Origin: Tetrahymena elliotti 4EA
Taxonomy: Eukaryota > Ciliophora > Oligohymenophorea > Hymenostomatida > Tetrahymenidae
Direction of reading: 5' to 3'
DNA: 64,000 nucleotides
Assembly (NCBI GenBank): GCA_000231825.2
Contig: JH720318.1
Location: 824,539-888,538, forward strand
The translations under genes and the position numbers were made by a program. Position 1 is the stretch's first letter, and the number at the start of each line of letters is the position of its first letter. The notes beneath the pieces were generated by a model. It ran no database searches. It was not told the DNA's origin and was given only the letters and a program-made list of their open reading frames with translations. This document shows, piece after piece, positions 38,109 to 51,230 of this stretch.

Positions 38109-41100
38109 TCAATTATTATTGGATACTGGTAAATTAGAAAGTTTTATTTATTATCTTTCAATCTTTAATGTGTTATTTTTGAAATGTTTTAATGTTGAAT
38201 AAAGCTAATTATGCTTATAATTAATTTAATCAGTAAATGTTTATCCGTATCCGGTTTTATTAGGAGCAGCTGCTTGTAATTAATTTAAATTTATGCTAAA
38301 TACTTCAAGAGGGAGTTATATGCTCTCATTTTATTCAATTTACTTAGTTTCACTTCCAAAAATATTATACTTCCTATTGATATATAATCGTTTATTATAA
38401 TCACTCCTTTTTTAGTAATCATCTAATTAGTCTAAGTCTAGTGATTAATTTAGTTTATTAGGTGTAATTGAAGAGTTTTTACTCATTTAGCCTCTTTCTT
38501 TAGACATTCTGCTCTCCGAAGTCCTCAATAAACTAAATGTTTTATTTAAATCCTTTTTTGTGTCAATGCTCTTTAAATGAGAGTTTACTTTAGTGAAAGG
38601 ATATTTTTTTAAGTAAATAGCTCCTTCTTAGCTATTATCATCATTTAAAGTATATTTAACTTTCTAAAAATCACTTTAAGTTTATTGCTAATTAAAATAA
38701 TTTGCTTGTGTTTTATTAAATTGTTGCAAATCAGTATTTGTTTAATTTTAAATTTTGCTTTCTTTATATTGACTTTAATTCAATTCAATACTTTGATTCA
38801 TTTTGTTTAAGTCTTAAAGTTTATATATATTTTCATCTCTCTTTTAGCTCAAGCTAGTGTATGCTCTAGCAGTAATATTTTTCTCTTTTAAACCACTAAT
38901 TTAAAGTAAAAATGATTTATTTTTAATTTAAAAAATAATTGTTAATAATTACTTGTAAATTACTGAGTTTCTAAAAAGATTTTATTCTTGGTTATTTTTT
39001 AGATTTTTCTACTTTGGTGATGCCTCCTATTTTTCTTGGGTTTATTCTTTTAGGGGAAAGTATTACTGAGTTTGTGTAATTAAAAGTAAATCTTCGTACT
39101 TTAACTTTAGTGTATTATACCTTTTGTTTGATAATTCCTTGAAATTTTAGAAATCTTCTTATATTTTGTTTACAAAGATGGTTTATTCAATGCAAATTTT
39201 ATTGAGTTAATCTTCATATTAATTTTTAATAACTTATTTGATTTCTTTAAGCTCACCATTTTAAAGATTATTTTAGGTGTTTATTTACTCTTAATAATCA
39301 ATCTAAATCATTTATAATTATTTAGAAATATCTTTTTCTCTTCTTAATGTTGATAAATATTTTTCTTTTTCTACCTTATACAAATAATCTATTTCAGCTA
39401 ACTTTTACTCAGAAGCTTTTTTATATTTTATATCTTGCAAATTGTACTCTTCAACTTGATGCTTAAGCTTCAAAGTTTCTTCTTCAAGTTCCTTTATTTT
39501 TTTAGTAAGTTAATCAACTTAAAGAGTTTATTTTTTTAAATCTATTGTTAACTCTAAATTTAATTGTTTCTCCATTAAATATTAACCCTCAAACATGGAA
39601 GATTTTTGAAGTTCTTCTTTTAAAATAATATCATAAGAATTCTAATTATCAGAAATTAAAGACTCCTGCAGTTTTGAATGGTGCTTTTTTGAGTCTGATA
39701 GTAAGTTTTCATAATGTTATTTTTATTACTATTCATTTGCTTTTTATTATTTATCCACTTCTTCATATAATTATTTGAAAGCATTTTCATAAAATACTTT
39801 TAGCTACTCTTCATTCTAATGGTGTTCCTCTAAAAGTTCTCTTTCTCTTTGTTTAACAGCCTTAGTCACTATAATTTAAACATCTAAATCATTCTCATCT
39901 ATCTTAGATATAATAAAAGTTTTATCATTAGTTTTGTCTTTTGAATTTGCTTGAGGAAGCTGATCAAAATTTTAATCTTTAAAAATTAATAATATTAAAT
40001 AAACACTTTTAAATAAAAATTCAATTTACTTTAAAACTCTTTTTTTAATTTTTAAATTGAATAATCAAGTTTATCATCAAAATCTCTCTTTATTTTATCT
40101 ACTTCTCTTTGGCTTTATTGCTTTATAGCTTTTGCTTCAAATTCATAGTTCATCTTTTATTAAAAGAATTCTTTATCAAATTTTTTCTATTTGTCAATAA
40201 ATTCAGAAATTAAATTTTCTTTTTCATCTATTATTTTTCTTTGTTGATCTATTTTTTACAGCAAACCTTTTATTTTAACTTAATTTTCTTCGTTTTCCTA
40301 AAACCATTTTTAATACTTCTACTGTGAGAATTAAATATTTTATTCCATTTAATTTATTTCTTTCATTTAGTCTTCTACTTTTATTTTCAATAAATTATTT
40401 TCTTATTTGAAAAAGTTATAATGCTCAGTGAGAAATTCTATCTAAAATATTAAAATAAAAGTCAGGGTTAGTATCAAAATATTTTAATAATAATTGTAAT
40501 AATATTTACTTTACTTTTTCTTCTTAAGAGCCAATTAACTTAAGCATCTCTAAACTACTTGATTCTTGAATTTGTTTGTATGAAAGTTAACTATCCTAAT
40601 CATTGAATGCTTAGTCTTATTACCTTTAAGGAAAAAAATAAATAATTCTGACAAAATGTAAAATAAATTTACTAAATTTTGGAGAGTAAACTTTAATAAA
40701 GGCTTTAATACTTATTTGCTTTGTCATTAATTTATTCTTTTATGGCTCTAATATTTTCTTCATAAGCCTATTTTTCAAATCTAATTTAATTTTCATGCTA
40801 TGAAATAATGCTCTTTTTTTATTACTTCATATATTCTAAAGAATCTTCATAGATCTTTGCTTATCGAGACTTTTATTCATTTGTGTGTTAAAGTTCTTTG
40901 GTTAATTCCTAATTTTCTCTTTTAAGAGCTATTTAATCCTTGTTCAAATTAGCTAAAAATGACTCAAGATTATTTAATTTTTAATCTTAGCTGCTTACAA
41001 TTTAGTCAATATTTGAGATTACAGATAGATATTTCAAATGAAATTATTCAATTTAAGAGTTTTTCTTTATAATAATATCTTAGCAATTTTTCTCAATTTT

Positions 41101-42042
41101 TTGACAATTCTGTTCAGATTCTTTTTTGACGTCTTCTATTTCTTAAATGTAAAATGCATTATCTTCTTCTAGATATAAAATTTTTTGTTGGTACTCTAGC
41201 TTTTCCAAATTGAATCTCTAAATTTTTTTCTCAAGCAGTTCACACTATGATTTATACTAACTTAAATTTAACTATATAATTTCTTTTTCTACATTGTAAG
41301 ATTTCAATTTAGTTTCTAATTCATGATAGAGTTCCCAAATAAGCTTGTGATTTTATGAATAAATACTTTTTTCCATTAACTCTTCAATACTAAACAACTT
41401 CTTAAATCTAAATAATTCTCCCATATAAACTTCTCTTGGGATATAATTTTTGATAGCCATTATAAAGTTTTTAACTTCTAAAAATAAAGTAGTTACTTCA
41501 TTTATCCTCTCAATCCAATATTTAGTTTTTTCTGAACATATTTAACTAAATTCTTACTCTCTCCTTGTTATGGAATTTAAAATTTCATTCCATTTTTATT
41601 CATAAAGAGATTCTCTCTCTTATTCTTTCTTGCTTAAAAAATCTATATCTAAATTTAAGCGATTTATTTCTCTCTATTTTTCTCCTAGTTAAAGCTAGAG
41701 TTTCACAACTTATTCTTATAAGAATTATGTCCTCAAATCAACATCATTTTCAAAAGAGTAAACTAATTATTAAGACACATCACTTAAGTATGTAGGAACA
41801 AGCTTATTTAAAAGTATATGCTGAACCTATTGTGACCAATCCTTTATTTTAAATTCCTCATTTTTTTATAATACCTCTAAATTCGAAGATATACAATACT
41901 TTTTTTATATAAATTCAATACATTAAACAAGTTTTTCATCATTAACTTCTGCATTCTTTTAAGATGTTAAGTCTAAACTAATTTATTGTAATTTAGCAAT
42001 ATCTAAATCTGCTTATTTTTCTTTTTAGATACCTTTTTACAT
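38109..42042 (-). CDS. Long coiled-coil protein
   Basis: About 1,200 aa of mainly heptad-like sequence. The readable start is MQKGIQKEKQADLDIAKLQ at 42042; upstream exons are possible. Segments such as LQLGEKQREINRLNLDIDF, NQELTKELQHTNEQKSRQAK, KAVKQRERELLEEHHQNEEQ and LTKKIKELEEETLKLKHQ are strongly coiled-coil. A non-coil block (YIPREVYMGELFRFKKLFSI) sits near residue 190. The C-terminal 250 residues are Ser/Asn/Gln-rich and end near LKIERQQIKLSN, with stop TGA 38109-38111. Introns near 40620-40700, 40440-40520, 39985-40045 and about 38890-38950 interrupt the gene. The last of these uses a GTAATTATT donor, which joins RNSVIYN to GLKEKN in frame. The layout resembles ciliate basal-body or cytoskeletal coiled-coil proteins, but I recognise no orthologue. 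Confidence 0.75.
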
Positions 42043-42280
42043 ATGCTTTGGCTATTCTCCTCAAATATTTTTATGAAAGGTATCCTATTTATTCACTATT
42101 TACTTACAATTTTTTATTAAAAGCAAAGACAAAAAGTTTTTATGATAAGATTTTAAAAATTTTTCAAAGTTTACTTTGTTATTAAATTAAGTAATAAGAT
42201 TATAACTCTTTATTTAATTAACAATCAATTTATAAAAACTAAATATGAATTTTTTATATACTGTTAAATACTACTAACCA

Positions 42281-42460
42281 GGCTCTCAAAATATTAAAAT
42301 TTTTGGGGGTCTAATCAATTATAATAATATTTTTCATATCTTTTTTAGGATATTAAAATTTTCTAACTTGATAAGATTTATTGATTTCTACACTATTTTT
42401 TCATCTAAATATTGAATATTTATCTTTTTTAAAATAATTATCATTAATTTTTTCTCCCAT
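42281..42460 (-). pseudogene. Fragment resembling an NIF/FCP-type phosphatase
   Basis: From ATG 42460 the minus strand reads MGEKINDNYFKKDKYSIFR, then an in-frame TGA, then continues in the same frame toward YQVRKFQYPKKDMKNIIIID and QTPKNFNI. The part after the stop resembles the end of the NLI-interacting-factor (FCP1/SCP) phosphatase domain: a conserved (L)yR, then g.y.KDLs, then (n)viIiDnsp..f. The upstream catalytic DxDxT half is absent. It may be a decayed duplicate, or misread 5' exons of the neighbouring coiled-coil gene. The match is by eye only. Confidence 0.33.
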
Positions 42461-42640
42461 TTATTCCTTTATTACATAGCTTAATCTCAAATGGGTTCAT
42501 ATTTATTAGTTGTCAGAATACTATTTTTTTAAAATAAATAATATAAAAAATGATATTAGCCAAAGTGAAGATTAATACATGCTTAAAACTATGAAAATAT
42601 TTGGACATAAATAAACACAATAATATTATTGAGTATATAG

Positions 42641-42863
42641 ATTCATTTAAATTGAAGAAGCAATTTAATAATTTAATATATCTACTCAAATCTACCCTCT
42701 TTATATTTCACCTTTGAATTACTAGGGTACATACTAGAGATTAGGTAATTATGAAATGGCTATCTAATAACATTAAAAAGTTTTAGAAATAAATCCATAT
42801 TATCCTTATTCTTCTCAAAGAATAGAAGAAACATAAAATGAAATTAAAAAAAATTAATCATAG
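42641..42863 (+). pseudogene. TPR-repeat exon or fragment of unresolved gene
   Basis: This plus-strand block encodes one and a half tetratricopeptide repeats: IEEAIQQFNISTQIYPLYIS, then YQRLGNYEMAIQQHQKVLEI followed by NPYY. It is bounded by a plausible acceptor (GAGTATATAG) and donor (TAG|GTAAAAG). In-frame TGA codons close the frame on the 5' side, and I could not join a convincing first or last exon. It is either the middle exon of a small TPR protein or the remains of one. Gene status is unresolved. Confidence 0.4.
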
Positions 42864-43418
42864 GTAAAAGAAAAATGGTAAAATAAAATTACAAATCTAA
42901 TTTTTTTTTTAATAAAGAGTTTTAGAATATTTATTCGTTAACTATAAAAAAAATAATATTTAATGCTTAATTTCAAAAATATTATATAATGACTTAAATA
43001 ATCAAGTAGAGAAAAATCTACAATATCATAAAGAGGGATTGAATTAAAATCGTGAATTTAGTTATGGATAAAATTCAAAAAATGAAATCTAAGCCACATA
43101 TTGATTTATTATAATTATGAAATATAAAATGTAAATTAATGAATTCAATAACCATCAATTTACTTAATACAATATTAGAAATATCTTTGATAAATTTTTA
43201 TAGATGGTATTTTGATTTTGTAATAATATTGATTAAAAATAACCTTAACAAAGAGATTTACAACAACATCAAAATTTATATTTAATTTAATTAATAATAT
43301 TAGTAAGATAACTATCCAAATACAAGCGCATTTCTAAAACACCATTAAAAACAAAACTCAATTTAGCATATAGAAAATCAATACCTTCTTTCAAGCTAAC
43401 TTTTAAGCGTTATCCAGG
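42864..43418. other. Region upstream of DOMON gene 2
   Basis: A/T-rich, probably the promoter of the second DOMON gene. A short frame at about 42990-43100 (NDLNNQVEKNLQYHKEGLNQ) might belong to the TPR fragment upstream, but I cannot connect it. Confidence 0.35.
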
Positions 43419-46400
43419 ATGAGAGTTCTGATAAATCTTGTAGCTGGATTTATAATACTCTTTACTTATTTTTCGAAAGTAGCATTTGCCTAAAATACTA
43501 GATAAACTTAACTTAAATATAAGATTCTAACTAAAGCTAAGTTTATTAATAGAATTGATCTAACAAATAGCTAATTCTCCCTTTTTTATGGTATTTCTAA
43601 GACAGACCCTCAGTAATTATACTTTTATTTTTAAAGGTATCAAACAGGATAGCCTCAAGTTTCATTAGAATTAAGTAAAAATTATTAAAAAAATACAATA
43701 ATTCAAAATTCTTATATTTTGCTAAGTATTTGGAAGCACAACTCAAAGTGTCTATTCAATGATTTTTAAAAGAAGATTTGATGGAACTACCTATTTCTGT
43801 GATATTGAAGACAAGTAAAGCTTTTTCTATGTTATCTTTTATATTTTTATTTTAATTCAATTAAATTTAGATTTTATACTAACGGTGTTCCTGCTGCAGC
43901 AGCTGTCAGTACAAATTATGACTTGTGTGCTAAAACTAACTTACAAGACTGGGATGATGATATTTAATATAAAAGATCTTTGTCTCCTTCAAATGGATAT
44001 CAAATTATACTAAATTAAGCCATGAATATATAATTTATTGTTGATAATGGAGGTTTACATATTTTTTAATTGCATAGGTAAATAAAACTAATATTTTTTA
44101 ATAAAAATAGCAGCTCTTTAATAATACACTTATACAATTACTTTATATGATAAATAATACTGCCATGGTATATGTGCTAACAGTTAGTGTGATGGGCCAA
44201 ACCAAAACGATTGTCTTAGCTGTGCAGATCCATAAAGCGTAAATGAAAAATTATCTTTGTTTATAGAGGCAATAATAAACTATTTTAATAGGTTTCTGTG
44301 CATAATTGGTGTGTTTATAGAGACCCTGATTATCTCCCTTAGCCTAACGTTCCTCCAACTTAATAATCTATGTGGAACAAATTTGAATTCATGAATGATA
44401 ATTACAATGCTTCTATATATTATGGCTTTAGAACATAGAATACTTATAATTATTGTTATTTTAGATTTATAATTAATTAAGCCATGGTTGCACCAGCAAG
44501 TACTCCTTCGTAAAATATTCAAAAATTAAAATTAAAAAATAAAAAAATAAATTATTTAAAGTTGGATAGGTTTTTCTTTTAAAAATACTCATAAAATCGA
44601 TAATACTAGTCCTATTAGCCCTCCTTATAATGATATGGTAGTTATAGGCTATGGAACATATTCTGCATCAGCTACTCGTATATTAATTTTCAAAATTAAT
44701 TCAAAACAAATTTAATTAATTTTTTTAAATTCTAGCATTTGTGCTTGATCTTAATTCTAAAGCTCCAGCTGCTGCAACAACTGGTAATATAGGTAGTATA
44801 GGCTATGTACCTTAATAAGATGCTGCTTAAAACTATGTTTATGCTAGAGGTGGGTATGATGGCTCATCTAAATGGGATGTTAGTATTGTTAGAATGTGTG
44901 ATCTAAATGTTATTTAAACATTTGATTCAGCTTCAATAGCTGCTTATTTTGGTCCAAATGATGATGAAGTTACTCTTGTTTAATGTAACTTTTTTAATAC
45001 TGGGCCTTGTACACCTAGTGGAGCTAGTCCAAAATCTTATTCTTTTTCATTGGTTGTTGGCCTTCTTCCTTGGGATTCAGCAAATATGTTAAATAATAAG
45101 CATTATGCTAAAATATCCTAACTAACCTTTCCAATTACCACTCCTGCTAGTAGTTCATTTGTAAATTAAAAAGTAATCAAACACTATTATTTATATTAAG
45201 TATTGTAAAATATTATTTATTATGATTTCTAAAAAAAGTTTTGTCCAAGCTGTTCTAATCAGTAACAAGATTGTTTAGGTCCAGAGTAATAAGACTGCAC
45301 AACTTGTGCTATTGGTTATTAATTCGATCCTCACTATCCTATTAATGGGCCTGGAATTTGCATCAAAAAGATTATTCCATGTCATTCAGATTGTGATTAA
45401 TGCCTTACATCATTTAATGATGGTTGTGTTTCTTGTTCTGATACTACGAAAGTAATTTTTTTAAGCTTAGATTTTATAAAAATTAAATTGTATTTGAAAT
45501 AGTTTTTATACTATTCCCCATTACTTGGTGGCAGATGCATTACTTCTAGTACTCTATTTTGGAATAAAGTAGACTTAGGAACCACAGCCCTCTCTTTTTA
45601 TTATGGTAAATTTATTATTTTTTATGTATTTTTTAAAGTTAATTTTACAAATAATAAGGTTGGGATTCTAGTTTTGAATTTATCTACTTTAAATTTGTTG
45701 GAACTATTTAAGGATGGGTTGGTGTACTTTTTAGTTAAACAAATACTGGTGCATTTACAAGTATTGATATATTCATATTATGATGTTACTATTAATATTT
45801 CCTATTTAATAAAGCTTCAAAAGATACATTTTAATTTTCTAAACCTGCAACACCTACTAATATTTAAGTTCAAGATACTTATTGCTCTAGTAAAATAAAT
45901 TTTTTAATTTCTTATTATCAATAAAATATTTATTAACAGATGGGGCTGATTGTTTCAAAGGAAATGCTAATTCTCCTGTAGATTCAGTGTAGCTTGTTTA
46001 AAAAATACCTTCATCTTAATGGACAAGCACAGGTTTAAATGTAATTGTGTCAAGATAAGCAGTTCGTAAAAATTATTTTTAATTTGATGTATTAAAATAA
46101 TTGTTACTAATGTAAAAATTAAAGCTACTGCTGGTAGTGATCAAGTGATTAATGATAGTTATAAAGGGTTAATCATTTATTACGATACGACTTCTACTAA
46201 TTCTGCTGTTTAATCTGGTGCAACTTTTAATGTTGTAACATTACCAAACTAGTAATTTGTTAAAACTCAAGTATGTGCTCCTAATTGTTCATCATGTTCA
46301 GGCCCAGAAACTACTGATTGCCTTTCTTGTGCAACAGGCTATGCTCTAGCTGGGTAATTTTTTAACACTAAAAGAAATTAAAAAAATTTTTGAATAAAAG

Positions 46401-49114
46401 CTCTGCACCTAATTAATGTGTAGGAGTTTAAACAACAGGTTGCAACTCCCCATGTGCTACATGCTAAATTTCAAACATTAATAAATGCATTACTTGTATG
46501 AGTGATATTTAAGTTGTTTATGGTGGTACTTGTATCTCTTCTTATCCATTATACTGGAATAAGATTTACTTTTCTCAAGCTAACTTTACAGTTTACTATG
46601 CTTTTGATTCAACTTAAATGAACATTTATTTTAGGATTACAGGAAGAAATTATGGTATGATTAAATTTTCTTAATTGTTTGGGAGATTGAGTATAAATAA
46701 TTTAAATTTTTTAGGTTGGATTGGATTAGGTTTTATGAATAGAAACTTGGCCACAAGCAAACACTCAAATAGTAAATTTTTTAGAAATTAAAATAGTTAA
46801 TAAATGCTTTATTTTTGATAGCTGATATGTGGATATTCAGACAAAGTAATGGTAATATTCTTCTTGAGGATAGATTATCTCTTTCATAATCGCAACCTTG
46901 TAAATAATTTTTAATTTTACTAAAATGTTAAAGAAAAATTTAACAATTCTTATTAATTGTTTTAGTGATTGATACTAACGCTGGTGGTAAGAATGATTTA
47001 TAATACATTTAAGGAGGAAGAGATGCTTTGGGATATTGGGATCTTTATTTTGTTAGAGCCTGCAATACAGGTAATTAATTAACTCATATAAAAAGAAGGA
47101 AATCTAATCTTAAATTTAACAATAAGGTGATACTTAAGGATTGGATTTTATTTTCTAGCCAAATATTTACTTTTTCTTGTCATTTGCTTATGGTCCAAGT
47201 GACATTTTAACTGGTCATACTTAGCAATTTTCAATAACAACTATTTTAAAGACAATTTAGGTATGTGATTAAACATGCTAAACTTGTACAGGTAAAATTT
47301 TCATTTGCATGATTTTTTATTTGATTATCACTAATGATTAAAATAGGACCTGAACTTTATTAATGTACAAGCTGTTAATCAGGATTTCTGCTTTCAGCTT
47401 CTTCTCCCTCTCCCTGTGTACTTAATCAATCGCCTTGCTTCTAAACTTGCTCGACTTGCACAGGCCCCACAGCTTCAAATTGCATAACATGTGTAGATAA
47501 TACATATATATAAGCAGGAGGACTTTGTGTTCCTTAATCACCATCCTTTTGGAATAAGATACCTATTACTGGAACTAGTCTCTCCCTTTACTATGGATAT
47601 GATACAGCTTTATAAAATATTTATTTCAGAATTAAAGGCACAGGTCCAAGTGGGTAAAATTTTAGTTTAAGCGTTTTTTTGAAACTAAATTATTCATTTT
47701 TTATTCAATAAGTTGGTTAGGAATGGCTTTCTAAAAGGTAAAATAGCAAATGGATATGATTATTATTAGGTAGGTAAATGGAAAAACTACTATTGAAGAT
47801 AAGTTCACATCAAGCCATAAATACCTTCCTAGTGATGATGTATCATAAGGTGGAACTAAAGATTATTATTACATCTCTGGAGGAAGAACAGGAACAAATA
47901 GCTGGGATGTTAGATTTATGAGAGTAGTTGCAAATTTAGACACTTCATTTGATGCTACTATTGATTCGAGAGCATACTCAGTAAGCTTCGCTTATGGAGC
48001 ATCTGATACATTTGATGTTCATAATTCTTACAACGCTATAGATAATATTTATTTTTTGACTAAGTAAGTATGCGATGTCTCCTGTTTGACTTGTTAAGGT
48101 CCTGAAACAACAGATTGCTTAACTTGCCCTTCAGGTTATTCATAATTTTGAAAATTTTGAAATATTTATTGTTTTGTAAAATAATAGGAACTGTAATATC
48201 TGGAACTGCTCCAAGTTCTTGTATTAATCCAGGAACAAACTGTGACTCAAGCTGTGCTACCTGTTCAGGCCCTGGCTAATCAAACTGCCTCACTTGTTCA
48301 TCCGTGAGCAAAATTTCTTATTTTGGTACCTGCATAAATTCTGCACCTGCAGTTTGGAACAGAATAGATGTTAATAAGGATTTCATTTTTTACTATGGTA
48401 AAAATATTGTTTTTTTTTGAGTTATCTGATAAATTATTTTAAAATAAGGCTACGATGCAGGTGGCAGTTACATTTACTTCAGAGCTGTAGGTATTTCTCC
48501 TGGGTAAAGATTTTATTTTATATTTTTTAAAAAATTTATTATGAAACTTAAATAAAGTTGGTTTGGAGTAGGATTTAATAATAATATGGTCAATACAGAT
48601 ATGCACATAGTCAGAATACCTTCAACAGTAGTTTAAGTTGAAGATCGTTATTCTTTAGGTATTTTTTTCCTTTTGAATAATAAATTAAGTATATTTAATT
48701 AACTAAAAAGGTCATGTTTAACCTCTTTTAGATCTTTCTTAGAATGTAGTTACTATTAAAGGAACATTGGCAGGATCTAATTTAGATTGCACTTGGGTAA
48801 GATCAACTATTTCTCCTGATTCTACATATGATGTATCTTTGAACTTTAATACTCAAATAAATTTAATATTTGCATTTGGTTCAACATAAGTCTTTAACAA
48901 GCATACTACTGTTTCAACAGTAAGTGGAATTACTCTTTCAAGATAGTAAGTATGCTCATCTGGATGTTTATAGTGCACTGGTCCAGATCCATCAAATTGT
49001 ACAGTATTTAGCAATACAACTAAATCAGATAATAGCAACTAAGTTATATGGAATCACAGTGAAATTATTGGATTTATATTTAGCTTGCTTGGTTTGATTA
49101 TGCTCTTATTCTGA
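43419..49114 (+). CDS. Multi-DOMON, Cys-rich surface protein 2
   Basis: Paralogue of the gene at 28440. Signal peptide MRVLINLVAGFIILFTYFSK and C-terminal hydrophobic tail (EIIGFIFSLLGLIMLLF, stop TGA 49112-49114) give a secreted, membrane- or GPI-anchored protein of about 1,500 aa. About six DOMON-like modules each open with WNK......YYG(F/Y)D, carry a GW(I/L/F)G(V/L/M)(G/A)F motif and a D(M/I)(H/I/W)I element. The last is the clearest (SWFGVGFNNNMVNTDMHIVR, then VEDRYSL and WVRSTISPDSTYDVSLNFN). Between modules lie furin-like Cys repeats, for example CDVSCLTCQGPETTDCLTC and CDSSCATCSGPGQSNCLTC. DOMON domains bind haem or carbohydrate in known proteins. Most introns are 50-75 nt. The first and third modules are the most diverged. 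Role unknown; a ciliary or cell-surface antigen or cyst-wall component is possible. Confidence 0.8.
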
Positions 49115-49783
49115 TAAATTTTTTATTAGATAATATATAAATATGCATGTTTATTAAAAATTAAAAAGGAAAAGGATTTTGATTTTTAATTTATTTTTTA
49201 CCATATTAAAATACCTGTTTAAATAAAACTAAATTTATTTCATTATTTTTGAAAAGAACAACTATTCAATCAATATATTAATATTTTTATAAATAGATCA
49301 AAAATATTATTTTGATAAAATCTGAGTATTTCGTAAATAAATTGTAAATGAAAACCATAATCTTTCTTACTTCATATAAAATTTTACTTAATATTCAAAC
49401 AAATTTTTATTAAAATTTTTGATAAGCCAATGATTTGATTTCAGAAATTGAAAATTTAATTTAATTTTTTCACTAAAAAGTTATTTTAAAAAAATATTTT
49501 TGTCAATAATGATTTTACATCTTCAAATCAAATAAATTATTATTTATTTTAAATATTTTTATGAACAAAAGTAATTTATTGTTTATTATTATGTAATTAA
49601 TTTCAAACATTTAAGTATGCGCGTATGTTTTTAATAGTATTTATTAGTACTGAATTGTGAAAAGCGGGATTATAATACAAATTCAAAATTTTAAAGTTAA
49701 AGTCAATATAAAAATAATTTAGAATTATTGATTCTTTATATAATATTAGTATTATCTATCTATATAACAAAAGTAAAATTAAA
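49115..49783. other. Intergenic, no gene seen
   Basis: A/T-rich spacer between two plus-strand genes; it should hold the promoter of the Sfr1-like gene. No motif was singled out. Confidence 0.5.
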
Positions 49784-50403
49784 ATGAAAAAGCTAAACTA
49801 CTAAAAGAAAGAAAGTTAAAATTTACCCATAAACCCTGAATATCCTATTATTATTGTTCCTACTAATATAGAACCAGCATTAATTGCTACCAATTTGACT
49901 GAATAGTATGCTGAATTATAAAAAAAGGAAGAAATTAGAAAAAAAAGAGAAGAAATTGCTAAATAACCCAATAAATTTTAAAGAAAAGAGTTCGCTGTTT
50001 AGAAAAAAAAGATAAGAGTTGCTCCAGTGATAGATAGAAGCAAAGTTATTGATGATTGTGTAAAACTTGAGAGAGGTATTTAGTAGCTTGAAAAAGAAAT
50101 ACAAGATTTGTAAAAGGGAGATTAAAAATCAGATGATGTAAAGTAAAAGGAAATAAGAGAAATAAAAGAGTTAAGTTAAATGATATAAAGATGGAAAGAA
50201 GCTAGTCAAGAAGGTATTATAGAACTTCATAAGCTTGTTTCTTAATAGTACCCTGATATGGTAAATATTAAAAAATAATTTTTCATAAATTAAAAATCAT
50301 ATTTATTAAAAATAATAAGACTCTTAACCAAGTAGTTGATATGCTTAAAATAGATCCTCACGTTGTAGGGTATAATCCAGTTGACTAAGATTTTACAAGC
50401 TGA
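49784..50403 (+). CDS. Sfr1/Mei5-like homologous-recombination factor
   Basis: About 186 aa with one 59-nt intron (50261-50319). The first half is basic and disordered, followed by a coiled coil (LERGIQQLEKEIQDLQKG). The C-terminal core reads MIQRWKEASQEGIIELHKLV, then MTLNQVVDMLKIDPHVVGYN and PVDQDF. This follows the pattern of the Mei5/Sfr1 family C-terminus: W(K/R)xxxQ..(L/I).EL, then (S/T)...(L/V)(L/V)..(L/F).(I/L)D...(L/V).Y(D/N).....F. With Swi5/Sae3, Sfr1/Mei5 stimulates Rad51 and Dmc1 filaments in mitotic and meiotic recombination. Length and a single globular C-terminus fit. The call rests on the C-terminal pattern only, so another small coiled-coil protein is possible. Confidence 0.55.
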
Positions 50404-51230
50404 TTTTACATAAAATTATATTTAAATGACTAAAAAGTAATATTTATATAAAATTATATGTGTCTTATAATTAAAAAATATAGATAAAGATATTACATAA
50501 ATACCAATTTTTCAAGCAAATATTATCTAATAGTTAACTATTCATTTTCATTTCTAATAAGCTGAAAAATAATATATCAATTCACCTTTTTACAAAAAAA
50601 AATAATTTATTTGTTTATAAAGAAAAAAATAAATAAATTGTTACAACATATTTATGGTAATATACTTTCGAATATTGAATAAAGACTCTACCCCTTTTTT
50701 GTTAAAAAACTCTAGATTAGAGATTAAGGTCTATTTTTTATAAACAACTTCAAGGTTAATGACAAAAATAAACAAAAATAGCATGAGCAATAAGAATAGC
50801 TTGCAAAAAATTGAAAATCAATACTACTGCATACAAATTACAAAATTAGATGTTTATTTTCTAAAATTTAATAAAATTATTTATCTTTATAATGAATGAG
50901 ATAATTTTTTAAAAATTTTTAATTTTAATTTAGAAGAATTTAAAAGAGAAAAGTAAAAATACAAATCAAACATGTTTTAAGTTAATCCTAGTAAATTAAT
51001 AACTAAAGAATAAAAACTAAGATCAATAAAATTAATTTATAATTATTTTATCAAAGAAAATAGATTTTAAAAAAATGATTTAATAAATACTAAGCTGATA
51101 TTTTAATATTTAAAATTTTTAATTCGAAAAAAATGACTTGTAATAAATTTAAAATAAATACTCCTACAAATATAATTACTGCTATTAATGCTAATTAAAT
51201 TTTTTTTTATTAGATAATTTATTTAATTTT
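50404..51230. other. Convergent intergenic region
   Basis: Between the 3' ends of the Sfr1-like gene and the E2 gene. A/T-rich with no gene seen. Confidence 0.5.

Noticed and set aside
49916..50104. 62-codon minus-strand Phe/Leu/Ser-rich frame
   Set aside because: It is the antisense shadow of the Lys/Glu-rich Sfr1-like coding region.
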